DNA from: Glutamicibacter sp. JC586
GTDB lineage: Bacteria > Actinomycetota > Actinomycetes > Actinomycetales > Micrococcaceae
Assembly: GCF_009805585.1 (NCBI RefSeq)
Contig: NZ_VHIN01000002.1
Span: forward strand, 620,001-684,000
Length of the DNA: 64,000 nucleotides
Direction of reading: 5' to 3'
Shown one piece after another: positions 1 through 8,492 of the stretch. Each line of letters starts with the position of its first letter. The stretch's first letter is position 1. Under the pieces are notes generated by a model. It worked only from the letters and a program-made list of their open reading frames with translations, was not told the DNA's origin and searched no databases. A program made the translations under genes and the position numbers.

Positions 1-1149
1 TCCATGGTTTCTTCCAAGGATGCAGCATGGACCCTAAATGAAAAGCTACGCAAAGAAGGCCACTCTCCAGAAGTGGTTCGTGCGGTCATTGCTCAGTCTG
101 AGCTTCGATACAAGGCACGCGTGAAGTTTGGCCCATTCGCTGACTCATTGATTTTCACCCCTGCTGGGTTGGAGCAAGCCACCCGCCTGACCATTGCCGG
201 TCTGCACGCCCAACGATTCACCAAAGCGGGTGCAACTCACGTAGCTGACCTCGGCTGCGGAATTGGAACCGACTCCATCGCATTAGCCAGCGCCGGTTTG
301 CAAGTGACTGCAGTAGAAAAGGATGAAACTACCGCTGCGGCCACCACCTTGAACTTAATGCCATTTGAAAATGCCTCGGTGGTCCATGGCGGCGCCGAGG
401 AAACTGACCTAACCGGAATCGATGGAGTCTGGTTAGACCCAGCTCGCCGCACCGACGTGGCTGGCAGCACTCGCAGGCTCTTTGATCCTGAGGCCTTCTC
501 CCCTCCCCTGTCTTTCGTTGAAAAACTCGTTGACTCAGGACTGGATGTCGGTGTGAAGCTCGGCCCAGGCCTGCCGCACGATGCTATTCCGGAAAATGCT
601 GAATCAGTATGGATTTCTGATCACGGATCCGTCATTGAAGCATGTTTATGGTTCGGCAAGCTCAAACGTGAAGACGTGGTTCGCGCAGCCTTGGTCATTG
701 ATAAAAACGGGGCACATGAGCTCACCAGCTACGTAGCTGCCAAAGATGACCCAGCCGCTGAAGTTGGAGAACTTGCCGCTCACATCTATGAGCCCGATGG
801 TGCGGTAATTCGTTCCCACCTGATTTCCAAGCTCCTGGAAACCACCGGCGGCCATCTCCTTGATGAGCACATTGCGTACTTCACTCATGAAAAGGAGATC
901 TCGACTCCGTTTGCCCGAGGCTTCAAAGTTCTGGCAGTTCACGACTACAACGTGAAGAAGCTTCGCAGCTGGGTCAAGGTCAATGGAATTGGCACTCTAG
1001 ACATCAAGAAGCGCGGTGTAGATGCGACTCCAGAGGAGCTTCGAAAGATTCTATTGGCGGGTGCGCCAAAGAGCGCGAAGAACCGTGCGACCTTAATGTT
1101 GGCGCGAATCGGTGAGAAACGTGTAGCTTTCGAGGTCTCACCTCACTAA
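1..1149 (+). CDS. Class I SAM-dependent methyltransferase with THUMP-like domain (5' end probably cut)
   Basis: The frame is open from base 1; the first ATG is at 4, but family members usually have some 10-20 more residues before this point, so the true start probably lies outside the window. From the ATG the protein is 381 residues. Residues 82-90 (DLGCGIGTD) are the SAM-binding motif I and residues 144-149 (LDPARR) resemble the DPxR motif of this family. The C-terminal third, after about residue 300, matches the THUMP-like region. The substrate is unknown, probably a nucleic acid. It stands alone before a divergence in function at 1304. Confidence 0.8.
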   Translation, partial: SMVSSKDAAWTLNEKLRKEGHSPEVVRAVIAQSELRYKARVKFGPFADSLIFTPAGLEQATRLTIAGLHAQRFTKAGATHVADLGCGIGTDSIALASAGLQVTAVEKDETTAAATTLNLMPFENASVVHGGAEETDLTGIDGVWLDPARRTDVAGSTRRLFDPEAFSPPLSFVEKLVDSGLDVGVKLGPGLPHDAIPENAESVWISDHGSVIEACLWFGKLKREDVVRAALVIDKNGAHELTSYVAAKDDPAAEVGELAAHIYEPDGAVIRSHLISKLLETTGGHLLDEHIAYFTHEKEISTPFARGFKVLAVHDYNVKKLRSWVKVNGIGTLDIKKRGVDATPEELRKILLAGAPKSAKNRATLMLARIGEKRVAFEVSPH

Positions 1150-1303
1150 TCTAAAGTGATACAGATCCCATCTGTACTGTGCACCACCCAAAGAGATGGG
1201 AAATATACAATAGAGATGGAAAAACAGCGGTTTACGTTGGATTTTCAGTTTTGTTTGTTCGGCTCCGGAGCTTTCCGTCCGAGTAGTCATCGCTAGGAGC
1301 GCC

Positions 1304-2446
1304 GTGCAAAAAATTGAGTTCGCAAAATCCGCCCAATCCACCATTGGTGTTGAATGGGAAATTGCTTTAGTCAATCGCGAAGATGCGGACTTGTGCTCGG
1401 TAGCTGAAGATGTCCTTGATCAACTCAAGGACGATGCAGGCCTGAGCCACGAAGACGAGCACCCAACGGTCAAGCCTGAGTTACTCATGAATACCGTTGA
1501 AGTAGTCACTGGTGTTCACAAGACCGTCGCCAGCGCTGCAGAAGAGTTACGCACCAACGTCCGAATGCTCAATGACGTTGCAGGAGAGCACGGAGTAGAC
1601 CTGTACTGCGCAGGCTCGCACCCGTTCGCTGCACCGACATTGCAGCCAGTGACCGACAAGGACCGTTACGCCAAACTCATTGACCGCACCCAGTGGTGGG
1701 GCCGCCAGATGGTGATCTACGGAGTGCACGTGCACGTGGGATTGGACAGTCGTGACAAGGCACTGCCAATCACCGACGGTTTGATCAATTACCAGCCACA
1801 TTTCCAGGCACTCAGTGCCTCCAGCCCGTACTGGGGCGGGGAAGATACCGGCTACGCTTCACAGCGTTCATTGATGTTCCAGCAGCTCCCAGCCGCCGGC
1901 ATCCCTTTTCACTTCAACTCATGGTCCGAATACGAAGCACACATCGCTGACATGCTGCACACCGGCGTGATTGATGATGTCTCGGAGATCCGTTGGGATG
2001 TTCGTCCAGTGCCACGTTTTGGCACCGTTGAAATGCGTATCTGCGATGGCTTGAGCTCCCTAGATGACATTGCAGCAATTACTGCATTGACTCAGTGCTT
2101 GGTTCACGACATGTCAATGTCTATTGAAGCTGGCTACAAGATTCCCGTCATGCCTGCTTGGTTCCGTGTAGAGAACAAATGGCGTGCTGCCCGTTACGGT
2201 TTGGATGCCATCATCATCCTCAACGCCCAGGGTGACGAAATGCTGGTGACTGATCATCTGCGTGCAGAGGTAAAGCGTCTGGCTCCGGTTGCTGAACAGC
2301 TTGGCTGTTCCGAAGAACTTCAGGGCATCATTCGCCTGATTGAAACCGGCGCCGAATACCAGCGACAGCGCAAAGTGTTCGCTGCCTCGGGTGGAGACTT
2401 CAAGGCAGTTGTGCGCGATAACGTGGAGCGCATGAAGTCGATCTAG
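1304..2446 (+). CDS. ybdK: Carboxylate-amine ligase, YbdK / glutamate-cysteine ligase family 2
   Basis: 380 residues, starting at a GTG preceded by TAGGAG 5-6 bases upstream. The ATP-grasp-like GCS2 fold is indicated by GVEWEI (15-20), VHVHVG (141-146) and GTVEMRICD near residue 245. YbdK-type enzymes make gamma-glutamylcysteine weakly in vitro and their physiological product is uncertain; since actinobacteria use mycothiol rather than glutathione, a role in glutathione synthesis is not implied. It is monocistronic: a strong hairpin follows 20 bases after the stop. Confidence 0.85.
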   Translation: MQKIEFAKSAQSTIGVEWEIALVNREDADLCSVAEDVLDQLKDDAGLSHEDEHPTVKPELLMNTVEVVTGVHKTVASAAEELRTNVRMLNDVAGEHGVDLYCAGSHPFAAPTLQPVTDKDRYAKLIDRTQWWGRQMVIYGVHVHVGLDSRDKALPITDGLINYQPHFQALSASSPYWGGEDTGYASQRSLMFQQLPAAGIPFHFNSWSEYEAHIADMLHTGVIDDVSEIRWDVRPVPRFGTVEMRICDGLSSLDDIAAITALTQCLVHDMSMSIEAGYKIPVMPAWFRVENKWRAARYGLDAIIILNAQGDEMLVTDHLRAEVKRLAPVAEQLGCSEELQGIIRLIETGAEYQRQRKVFAASGGDFKAVVRDNVERMKSI

Positions 2447-2466
2447 AGCCGACGAGCTAATACGAC

Positions 2467-2507
2467 ATGCAAAGAGCGACTGGAACTTCTCCAGTCGCTC
2501 TTTGCAT
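2467..2507 (+). terminator. Hairpin terminator after ybdK
   Basis: An 18-bp perfect inverted repeat (ATGCAAAGAGCGACTGGA and its complement) with a 5-nt loop. There is no strong T-run, only ATTCATCT. It separates ybdK from the convergent gene ending at 2518 and could work in both directions. Confidence 0.8.
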
Positions 2508-2517
2508 ATTCATCTGT

Positions 2518-2799
2518 CTAGGCTGATTTCCTCGTCGGATCTTCATAGTTAGCCAAGGCGATCACCGTTTCGTCTGGCCTCTTGCCGATCCCCACCGCCA
2601 CCCGGTAGGCGGACTTTGCATATTCGACTACAAGCTTGAAAGCTTCGGGAGGGAACCGTCCACTTAAGGGGACGTCGTTTTCGTCAATGACAATGTAGTT
2701 GCCAGCAAGTTTGACGACACGTGCCGTTGTGGTCAACGGGTCATGGTTTGCAGTCCTCTCACGAATAGAACGCATGCCGATCCCCAATCTTTTTTCCAT
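2518..2799 (-). CDS. Hypothetical protein, 93 aa
   Basis: I do not recognise this protein. The start is placed at the ATG at 2799, four bases after the stop of the upstream membrane protein gene; a second ATG at 2775, preceded by GGGGATCGGC, is an alternative. The longer open frame up to 2964 is the overlap with the upstream gene in another frame and is not used. No signal peptide, membrane segment or known motif is visible; it is a small soluble, mixed-charge protein. Tight spacing implies co-transcription with the gene at 2804-3412. Confidence 0.6.
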   Translation of the reverse strand: MEKRLGIGMRSIRERTANHDPLTTTARVVKLAGNYIVIDENDVPLSGRFPPEAFKLVVEYAKSAYRVAVGIGKRPDETVIALANYEDPTRKSA

Positions 2800-2803
2800 C
2801 GTA

Positions 2804-3412
2804 CTACTCGGCCATGCGCTTGGTCTTGCGGTTCTTCGAGCGCTTCTGCACAGCAAGGTGTTGACGCTCCTCGCCTGAGAGCTGTTCTGGATGGTTGGCT
2901 TGCAGAACACTTTGCAGAATCCGGCTGAGCATTTCTTTTTCGTTTTCAGAATTCTGCCATCCATTCTTTGGACTGAACGTTCTCACCTTCGTTGCAGAAG
3001 CCTGGTCACTGGCCTCGTCTCGTCCAGTCCACGAACCCAACAACGTTTCAATGATCAGGCTCCCGGCAATCCGCTGGGCGGCGGTTCCGTGGATCTGGTC
3101 GATCCCGTATTGGGTGCGCTTCCACCACTGGTCTGCGTCATCTACTCGGGCTCTGTACCGTAATGTACGGTAAGCGAGCCACGACGCAACGCTGACCGCC
3201 ATAAAGGCACCAACTGGGGCCAGAGTTGCTAGCGCGATAACACCTGGTTCCGTCCACAGAAACACCGCGTTCACTACACCCTGCGACTGTGTTAGAAAAA
3301 TAAGGATTCCGCCCAGTAGGAAGCACAGTGAAACCCACCTGACGACTCGGCTTTTAATCATGATGCCAACATATGATCGAACAACTGTCCTGACCTTGTC
3401 ACGAGACAACAT
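2804..3412 (-). CDS. Hypothetical membrane protein, 202 aa
   Basis: I do not recognise the family. Two hydrophobic segments span roughly residues 24-44 and 55-82, followed by a cytoplasmic, charged C-terminal half of about 115 residues ending in a very basic stretch (QKRSKNRKTKRMAE). No obvious Shine-Dalgarno site precedes the ATG at 3412. It is followed after four bases by the 93-residue gene, so the two probably act together. The basic tail might contact nucleic acid or the membrane surface, but that is conjecture. Confidence 0.6.
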   Translation of the reverse strand: MLSRDKVRTVVRSYVGIMIKSRVVRWVSLCFLLGGILIFLTQSQGVVNAVFLWTEPGVIALATLAPVGAFMAVSVASWLAYRTLRYRARVDDADQWWKRTQYGIDQIHGTAAQRIAGSLIIETLLGSWTGRDEASDQASATKVRTFSPKNGWQNSENEKEMLSRILQSVLQANHPEQLSGEERQHLAVQKRSKNRKTKRMAE

Positions 3413-3422
3413 TGTGGATAAT

Positions 3423-3465
3423 GCTGAGGGTCAGGCCTGATCAATGATCAGTCCCGACCCTCAGC
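3423..3465 (-). terminator. Terminator of the MFS-MarR operon
   Basis: A 10-bp stem (GCTGAGGGTC / GACCCTCAGC) encloses a second internal pairing built on TGATCA repeats. It lies 25 bases past the marR stop on the minus strand and just before the start of the next minus-strand gene. Confidence 0.75.
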
Positions 3466-3489
3466 CGTTATCCTCTTTTATGTCAACGC

Positions 3490-3963
3490 CTAAGCGCGGA
3501 ATTTTTCTTCTACCTTCTCCGCAAAACGCGTGAGTAGCGCAGCCAACTCAGTGACATCCGATGGATCCCAAGAAGCGAATGCATCTAGGTAGTCTGCTCG
3601 TGTAGTGCTCTTGATTTCCTTGAATCGCTGGAGCGCGAACTCCGTAGGACTAACAAAGAACACTCGCGCGTCTTGTTCGGAGCGTTCCGCCTGAATCAGG
3701 CCCCACGCTTTGAGGTCTTTGAGCTGACGAGAGACCACAGACTTATCCATGTGAGTGTCGCAGACAATATCCGAGACAGTCAGCTCCCCCTCGGGACCAC
3801 GCAGTGAATGCAGAAGCACCACGCGCAGTACCGAGAAGCCTGCACCTCGTAGCTCAGGATGGAACAACCTGGCATTCTGCGCCATTCGCCCTTTGACCGC
3901 CGGCGAAAGGCGTGCAAAGGCCGCCTCAATGTCATCTAGCGCTACCGCATTGACCTGACTCAC
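3490..3963 (-). CDS. MarR-family transcriptional regulator
   Basis: 157 residues with a winged helix-turn-helix; the recognition region is around residues 68-96 (TVSDIVCDTHMDKSVVSRQL). The start is GTG at 3963, overlapping the TGA of the upstream exporter gene as GTGA, which indicates translational coupling. MarR proteins are ligand-responsive repressors that commonly control an adjacent drug exporter. Two matching palindromes sit at the promoter of this operon, so autoregulation together with the exporter is the simple reading. The inducing ligand is unknown. Confidence 0.85.
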   Translation of the reverse strand: MSQVNAVALDDIEAAFARLSPAVKGRMAQNARLFHPELRGAGFSVLRVVLLHSLRGPEGELTVSDIVCDTHMDKSVVSRQLKDLKAWGLIQAERSEQDARVFFVSPTEFALQRFKEIKSTTRADYLDAFASWDPSDVTELAALLTRFAEKVEEKFRA

Positions 3964-6233
3964 GACGGGTCCTTCGGAGTCGACTGGGCTGCACCGCCTG
4001 CTGGGTTCTCATCGGTGTTGACTGCTGTGGCCAGCTCTTCGCTTGTAGCTGGCTCTGGGGTTGCTACGTGAGCAGCATGACGGCCTTGCGCCCGGCTAGC
4101 GGCCTTACGATCTTCACGCGCCTGGTCTTGCAGTTCGCGCTGCACACGCTCTGTCTCATCAACGCGCTCCCCCAGGACATTCAGACGATTGTCATAAGCT
4201 TTCAAGGCGCTAACCGTGCTGGCTATCTGATCTTCAATCTGGGAATGAGCAGCACGTGCCCGTTCCAATGATGACTGCAGCTCTTCCACCATGGCTCCAA
4301 CGCGTGCGGATTCACGATGAGCATCAGTCTCCGCAGCTTCCATACGCTCATCCAGAGGTAGTGCAGGATCCAAGGCAGCGCTTGGCTTAGCTTCGCGGTT
4401 ACGCATGACTTGTTCAACCAAGTCGCGCTCATCCATCCGGCGGGCTTCACGGTTTTGACGCCGAGCCTCTTCGAGCTCTTCATCTGAAGGCAACGTGATA
4501 GCTCCGGTAGCGAGCAGTTCCTCGTAGCCGCGGCCACCGCGTTCAGCTGGCTCTAGTGCGGAGAGTTCTCCACCAAGTTCTTCTTCGATCTGCTCCGAAG
4601 CGCTCTTCTTCGACAGGGGCTTGTTTGGCAGGAAGATGGCACAGATCAGAGTAACGACAGCCAGTGGCACTACCAACAGGAACAGGAACGCGATGGACTG
4701 TCCGTAGGAGCTTTCCACTACGGTACGCACTGGCTCACACAGATCGTTGATCGCTGGAACCTTGCCGCTGCCCAAAGAGGTCAGGCTATCGGCACAGTCC
4801 GGGTGGTCCACCAAGAGCTGAGGTACACCAGCTGCTTTGTTGATCTGTTCAGCAAGACCTGCCAGACCATCTTTCATCTTGTCCGAAACTTGAGTCCCCA
4901 AAACCGAGCCAAGAACAGAAACACCAATGGTGCCGCCAAGGCTACGGAAGAAGGCAATAGCACCGGAACCGGAACCGATCATGCGCGGAGGCAAGGAGTT
5001 CTGAGTAACCAGCACGAGGTTCTGCATCAGCACACCGGAACCCAGACCCAGCAAGAACATGCCGAGGTCAACGAACCACAGTGGAGTGTCGTAGTCGATA
5101 CGCGACATCAGGTACAGGCCGGCGGTCAGTACTGCACCGCCGCCAACAACGTACGGCTTCCACTGTCCGGTGCGGGAGATCAGCTGACCAACAATGATGG
5201 CGCCAAACATGGAGCCCAGAACCATTGGCAGGGTCTGCAGACCGGCGTGGGTTGGGGTGAAGCCACGGGCTAGCTGTAGGTACTGGCTCAGGAAGACCGA
5301 GGTACCGAACATGGTGACACCCACGGCGATGGATGCAATCGAAGCCAGCGCGAAGGTGCGCTGAGCGAAAAGACGGATTGGGATGATTGGTTCTTTGACA
5401 TGCAGCTCCCATAACACGGTGGCGATGATGAGCACGCCGGCCGAAACTGCCATGATGATGCTCTGCGAGGAGTCCCAAGCGAATCCACCGGAGTCTGCGG
5501 TCTTGCCACCAAGGCTGATCCAGATCAGTAGCAAACTGATACCGGCAATGATCAACGCAGATCCCAGGAAGTCAATCTTCACGTCCTTGCGTACGTGCTT
5601 GATGCGCAGGGTGGACTGAATCAGGATCAGTGCACCAACGGCAAATGGCACACAGACGAAGAAGCACCATTCCCAGCCCCAGCTATCGGCAATTACGCCA
5701 CCGAGCAGTGGGCCACCGATCTGGCCAACGGCCATCACTGCACCCATGATGCCCATGTACTTGCCACGCTCGCGCGGCGAGATGATATCGGCAATAACTA
5801 CCTGAACCAGTGCCATCAGGCCACCGGTACCAATGGACTGAACCAGACGCCATGCAATGAGCCAGTTCATGGCTCCATCGTGTGAGTCGCCACCGATTTG
5901 GCCGGAGAAACCGGCGGCTACGGTACCAAGCACGAAGATGACCAATGCGATTTGCAGCATCAGCTTGCGGTTGAAGATATCCGACAGCTTGCCCCAGATT
6001 GGGGTGGATACGGTCATGGACAAGAAAGCCGCAACCAGGACCCAGGTGTATTGGGTGTTGGTGCCGTGAAGATCGGAAACGATCAGTGGCATTGGGGTGG
6101 CGATAACCGTGGATGACACCAGTACGGTGAACATCGCGGCCATCAAACCGGAGATGGAAAGCATTACCTGGGCCGGCTTCATTGCGGCTTCGGGTTGTGC
6201 CTCGGGTTCTATAGGTGGCGCAGCAGTTGACAT
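3960..6233 (-). CDS. DHA2-family MFS drug exporter with long cytoplasmic coiled-coil tail
   Basis: 757 residues. Residues 1-536 are a 14-helix EmrB/QacA-type major facilitator transporter, with the usual extracellular loop before the last helix holding two cysteines. Residues 537-757 are an extra hydrophilic tail of 221 residues, rich in Glu, Arg and Ala, with heptad-like coiled coil about 645-710 and a Pro/Thr/Ala-rich end. Ordinary family members end near 500-540 residues. It is probably a proton-driven multidrug exporter controlled by the MarR protein encoded downstream. No good Shine-Dalgarno site precedes the ATG, and the promoter places the transcript start at about the ATG, so the mRNA is probably leaderless. 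Confidence 0.9.
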   Translation of the reverse strand: MSTAAPPIEPEAQPEAAMKPAQVMLSISGLMAAMFTVLVSSTVIATPMPLIVSDLHGTNTQYTWVLVAAFLSMTVSTPIWGKLSDIFNRKLMLQIALVIFVLGTVAAGFSGQIGGDSHDGAMNWLIAWRLVQSIGTGGLMALVQVVIADIISPRERGKYMGIMGAVMAVGQIGGPLLGGVIADSWGWEWCFFVCVPFAVGALILIQSTLRIKHVRKDVKIDFLGSALIIAGISLLLIWISLGGKTADSGGFAWDSSQSIIMAVSAGVLIIATVLWELHVKEPIIPIRLFAQRTFALASIASIAVGVTMFGTSVFLSQYLQLARGFTPTHAGLQTLPMVLGSMFGAIIVGQLISRTGQWKPYVVGGGAVLTAGLYLMSRIDYDTPLWFVDLGMFLLGLGSGVLMQNLVLVTQNSLPPRMIGSGSGAIAFFRSLGGTIGVSVLGSVLGTQVSDKMKDGLAGLAEQINKAAGVPQLLVDHPDCADSLTSLGSGKVPAINDLCEPVRTVVESSYGQSIAFLFLLVVPLAVVTLICAIFLPNKPLSKKSASEQIEEELGGELSALEPAERGGRGYEELLATGAITLPSDEELEEARRQNREARRMDERDLVEQVMRNREAKPSAALDPALPLDERMEAAETDAHRESARVGAMVEELQSSLERARAAHSQIEDQIASTVSALKAYDNRLNVLGERVDETERVQRELQDQAREDRKAASRAQGRHAAHVATPEPATSEELATAVNTDENPAGGAAQSTPKDPS

Positions 6234-6242
6234 TACTCAACT
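6225..6242. promoter_or_regulatory. Probable MarR operator 1, over the exporter start codon
   Basis: AGTTGA-N6-TCAACT, a perfect inverted repeat with a 6-nt spacer. The ATG of the exporter (6231-6233) lies inside the spacer. It has the same architecture as the site at 6253-6270, centre to centre 28 bp away. Assignment to the MarR protein of this operon is an inference from position and symmetry. Confidence 0.7.
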
Positions 6243-6270
6243 ATCTAAAAAAGGTTGAGAACTGTCAACC
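6240..6270 (-). promoter_or_regulatory. Promoter of the exporter-marR operon with operator 2
   Basis: On the minus strand a perfect -35 TTGACA (6268-6263) is followed by 17 nt and GATAGT (6245-6240) as -10. Transcription would begin at about 6233, the A of the start codon. The -35 is embedded in the palindrome GGTTGA-N6-TCAACC (6253-6270), so a bound repressor would block RNA polymerase. Confidence 0.7.
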
Positions 6271-6496
6271 GAATTTTCGGCGATTCGACCATCACAAAAT
6301 TTACATCGCCAGACTATGAAATCCCGAGATTTCGGGGAACGATCGGTCTAGGTGAATACCTACTTGAGAGTAACCAAACCGAGATTGGGAGCAAGGTCAC
6401 AGAGATTTTTCCATGCCAACTATTCGTTGACGTCATAAGCCAGACAACTTGTAGACATAGGACCATTGCGCTTGGGTACCAAAGTACGATGAGCGC

Positions 6497-7330
6497 ATGC
6501 CTGAAGATATCTATCGCATTGCTCGTGTCCACCCTAATGACGCAAAGTCCTCCCCCATCGATGAACATTTTTTTGTACGCAACGATGCTGAAGACTTTGA
6601 CTCCGTTGAAGGCAAGAAGTGGAAAATCATTGAATCCCCTTTCCCGACTTCACGCGCTAATCTGAACAGCCCCGCCCGTCCGGGTTGGAACATCGGTGAT
6701 GAGGTCACTGAAGATCAATTCACTCTTCTGGCCCCATGCACTCCATTGAATGTCTTCGGCATGGCACACAACACTGGTGCTCCAGGACGTGCTTTGCCAC
6801 CGCAGGCATTCCACAAAGCAGCCAGTTCGGTCATCGGACCTCTGGATGCGATTCAACTCGATAACGCAGATGCGCGAGTCGAACCAGAAGCAGAACTCAC
6901 AATCGTTATTGGCAGCCCCGCGAAAAATCTAACGCTAGATAACGCTCGTGAAGCAGTTCTCGGCATGACCATCGGCAATGATGTCACTGACCGCGATGCT
7001 CAGAAGACAGATGAATTATGGATCAGCGCCAAAGGCCCGGATACATTCTCACCATTAGGTCCATGGATCGTTATTGGACTTGAGGACAGTGAACTAGAAG
7101 TCGGAATCGTTCACAACGGTGAATCACTACCCACCTCAACAACGAAGAATCTAGGTTGGGGTGTAGAAGAGATCCTTGTCTATCTCAGCAGCTTCATGAC
7201 TCTTCAACCAGGGGACGTCATCATGACCGGGTTCCCAGCCAAGAGCCAGCCCATCACCGCCGGAGACGACGTCATATGCAAGGTTCAAGGAATTGGTGAG
7301 CTAAAGAATCCAGTTACTGCCGGACGCTAA
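6497..7330 (+). CDS. Fumarylacetoacetate hydrolase (FAH) family protein
   Basis: 277 residues. The FAH fold is indicated by the metal-ligand region EPEAEL (129-134), GNDVTDRD (160-167), and the following KGPDTFSPLGPW, typical of 2-hydroxyhepta-2,4-diene-1,7-dioate isomerase/hydratase relatives. These cytosolic Mg/Mn enzymes act on acyl-pyruvates or similar 2-keto acids; the substrate here cannot be read from sequence. It is a lone gene between the MarR operon and the convergent LacI gene, so there is no pathway context. Confidence 0.8.
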   Translation: MPEDIYRIARVHPNDAKSSPIDEHFFVRNDAEDFDSVEGKKWKIIESPFPTSRANLNSPARPGWNIGDEVTEDQFTLLAPCTPLNVFGMAHNTGAPGRALPPQAFHKAASSVIGPLDAIQLDNADARVEPEAELTIVIGSPAKNLTLDNAREAVLGMTIGNDVTDRDAQKTDELWISAKGPDTFSPLGPWIVIGLEDSELEVGIVHNGESLPTSTTKNLGWGVEEILVYLSSFMTLQPGDVIMTGFPAKSQPITAGDDVICKVQGIGELKNPVTAGR

Positions 7331-7351
7331 AGACAGATACACGAGTGCGTC

Positions 7352-8380
7352 TCAATGAGTTTTCATCGAGTCGCGCTCAATGAGCGGCATATCAATTTGA
7401 TGCTCCCCCGGCTCCAGCTTTCCATCGAGCAAGAGTTCAACGGCTAAGGCCCCCATTTCTTGATACGGAAGCCGGATGGAAGACAGCTGGGGACGTAAGT
7501 AACTAGCGATGATTTCATCGTCAAAGGACAACACCGATAGGTCCTTGCCCGGTATCAACTGCTTTTCGGCGAGCGCTTGGAATACACCCATGGCAACACG
7601 GTCGTTAGCACAGATTATGGCGTCAGGCAGTCCGGCCTCAGACAGCATTTGTGTAGTTGCGGTGTAGCCGTCCGTGGGATTCCAATCATCTAGGGTCCAG
7701 TGACCGAATAGCTCAAGGCTGGATTCTTCGAGTGTCTCAAAGAGCGAGGCGAATCGTCTCGTGATGCTCGGATAGAACCTCGGCCGCTTCGCAACATGGT
7801 TGAGTTGGCCAATGATGGCCACGGCGTGTGCGCCCGACGCAACGATGCGTTGAACTGCCGTCTTGCCTGATTCAAATTCATTGGGCAACACAGAAATACA
7901 AGGTCTCTCATCAATTCCGTTAACCAAGACTGTAGGCAATCCGGTGTGTGGAATTTTCAAATCGCGTTGTCGAGAATCCATGAATCCGAGAATCAATCCG
8001 TCAACGTCTCGGTGCGCCATTTGGGTGACCGCTTCAGCCAGTTGATCTGGCTTACCGAAGGTTTCAGCAATCAGCACCGTGTGCTCACGTCCCTCGGCTG
8101 CACGCAAGATTCCGGTAATCATTTCGGAGGCGAAACGAGTCACTGTCACCTGGTCAGAAATGAATCCCAGAGTGCGCGTTTTTCCGCTACGTAACGACTG
8201 AGCCGCAGCGTTGGGACGGTATCCAAGTTCTTTTGCTACTGCCCGGACTCGCTCCGCCGTTTCTTCGGAAAGACGTGTCCCAGGCTTGTTATTCAAGATC
8301 ATGCTGACCGAGGCTTTTGACATTCCTGACGCTTCTGAAACATCAGCTATCGTCACTCGCTTGGCTTTTTGCGTGTTCAC
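7352..8380 (-). CDS. cscR: LacI-family repressor of the sucrose operon (CscR-like)
   Basis: 342 residues, start GTG at 8380 with AAGGAAAC in front. The N-terminus is a LacI helix-turn-helix (TIADVSEASGMSKASVSMIL, about residues 10-29), with the hinge region near residue 55 and a periplasmic-binding-protein-like sensor domain after residue 65. It is transcribed divergently from the invertase-fructokinase-permease genes and faces an 18-bp palindrome at their transcription start. It is therefore very likely their repressor, induced by sucrose or a product such as fructose; the ligand is inferred. Confidence 0.85.
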   Translation of the reverse strand: MNTQKAKRVTIADVSEASGMSKASVSMILNNKPGTRLSEETAERVRAVAKELGYRPNAAAQSLRSGKTRTLGFISDQVTVTRFASEMITGILRAAEGREHTVLIAETFGKPDQLAEAVTQMAHRDVDGLILGFMDSRQRDLKIPHTGLPTVLVNGIDERPCISVLPNEFESGKTAVQRIVASGAHAVAIIGQLNHVAKRPRFYPSITRRFASLFETLEESSLELFGHWTLDDWNPTDGYTATTQMLSEAGLPDAIICANDRVAMGVFQALAEKQLIPGKDLSVLSFDDEIIASYLRPQLSSIRLPYQEMGALAVELLLDGKLEPGEHQIDMPLIERDSMKTH

Positions 8381-8426
8381 GTTTCCTTCTTGCGAATGGG
8401 GCAGGCAGTTATACGAGCGTAGCCTA

Positions 8427-8455
8427 TTGCGAGGTCTCGATCACACTGCTAAAGT
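8427..8455 (+). promoter_or_regulatory. Promoter of the csc operon
   Basis: -35 TTGCGA (8427-8432), 17-nt spacer, -10 TAAAGT (8450-8455). The predicted transcription start is at about 8462, inside the operator palindrome. Confidence 0.75.
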
Positions 8456-8459
8456 TCTG

Positions 8460-8477
8460 TGCTAAATGCATTTAGCA
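8460..8477. promoter_or_regulatory. Operator for the CscR-like repressor
   Basis: TGCTAAATGCATTTAGCA is a perfect 18-bp palindrome at the predicted transcription start of the csc operon. A half site TGCTAAA is repeated just upstream at 8447-8453, across the -10. The centre is GC, not the CG common in LacI-family operators. Confidence 0.8.
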
Positions 8478-8492
8478 GATTCTTACTGAAGG

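Noticed and set aside
2518-2964. Single 148-codon gene, or a frameshifted fusion of the two genes at 2518-3412
   Set aside because: The upstream gene ends in a proper stop and the downstream one has its own ATG four bases later; nothing suggests a broken single gene.
5683-6240. 185-codon frame overlapping the MFS exporter on the same strand
   Set aside because: Out-of-frame reading of a clear transporter; His/Arg-rich noise.
6255-6665. 136-codon plus-strand frame before the FAH gene
   Set aside because: Covers the promoter and start of the FAH gene in another frame, without a ribosome site.
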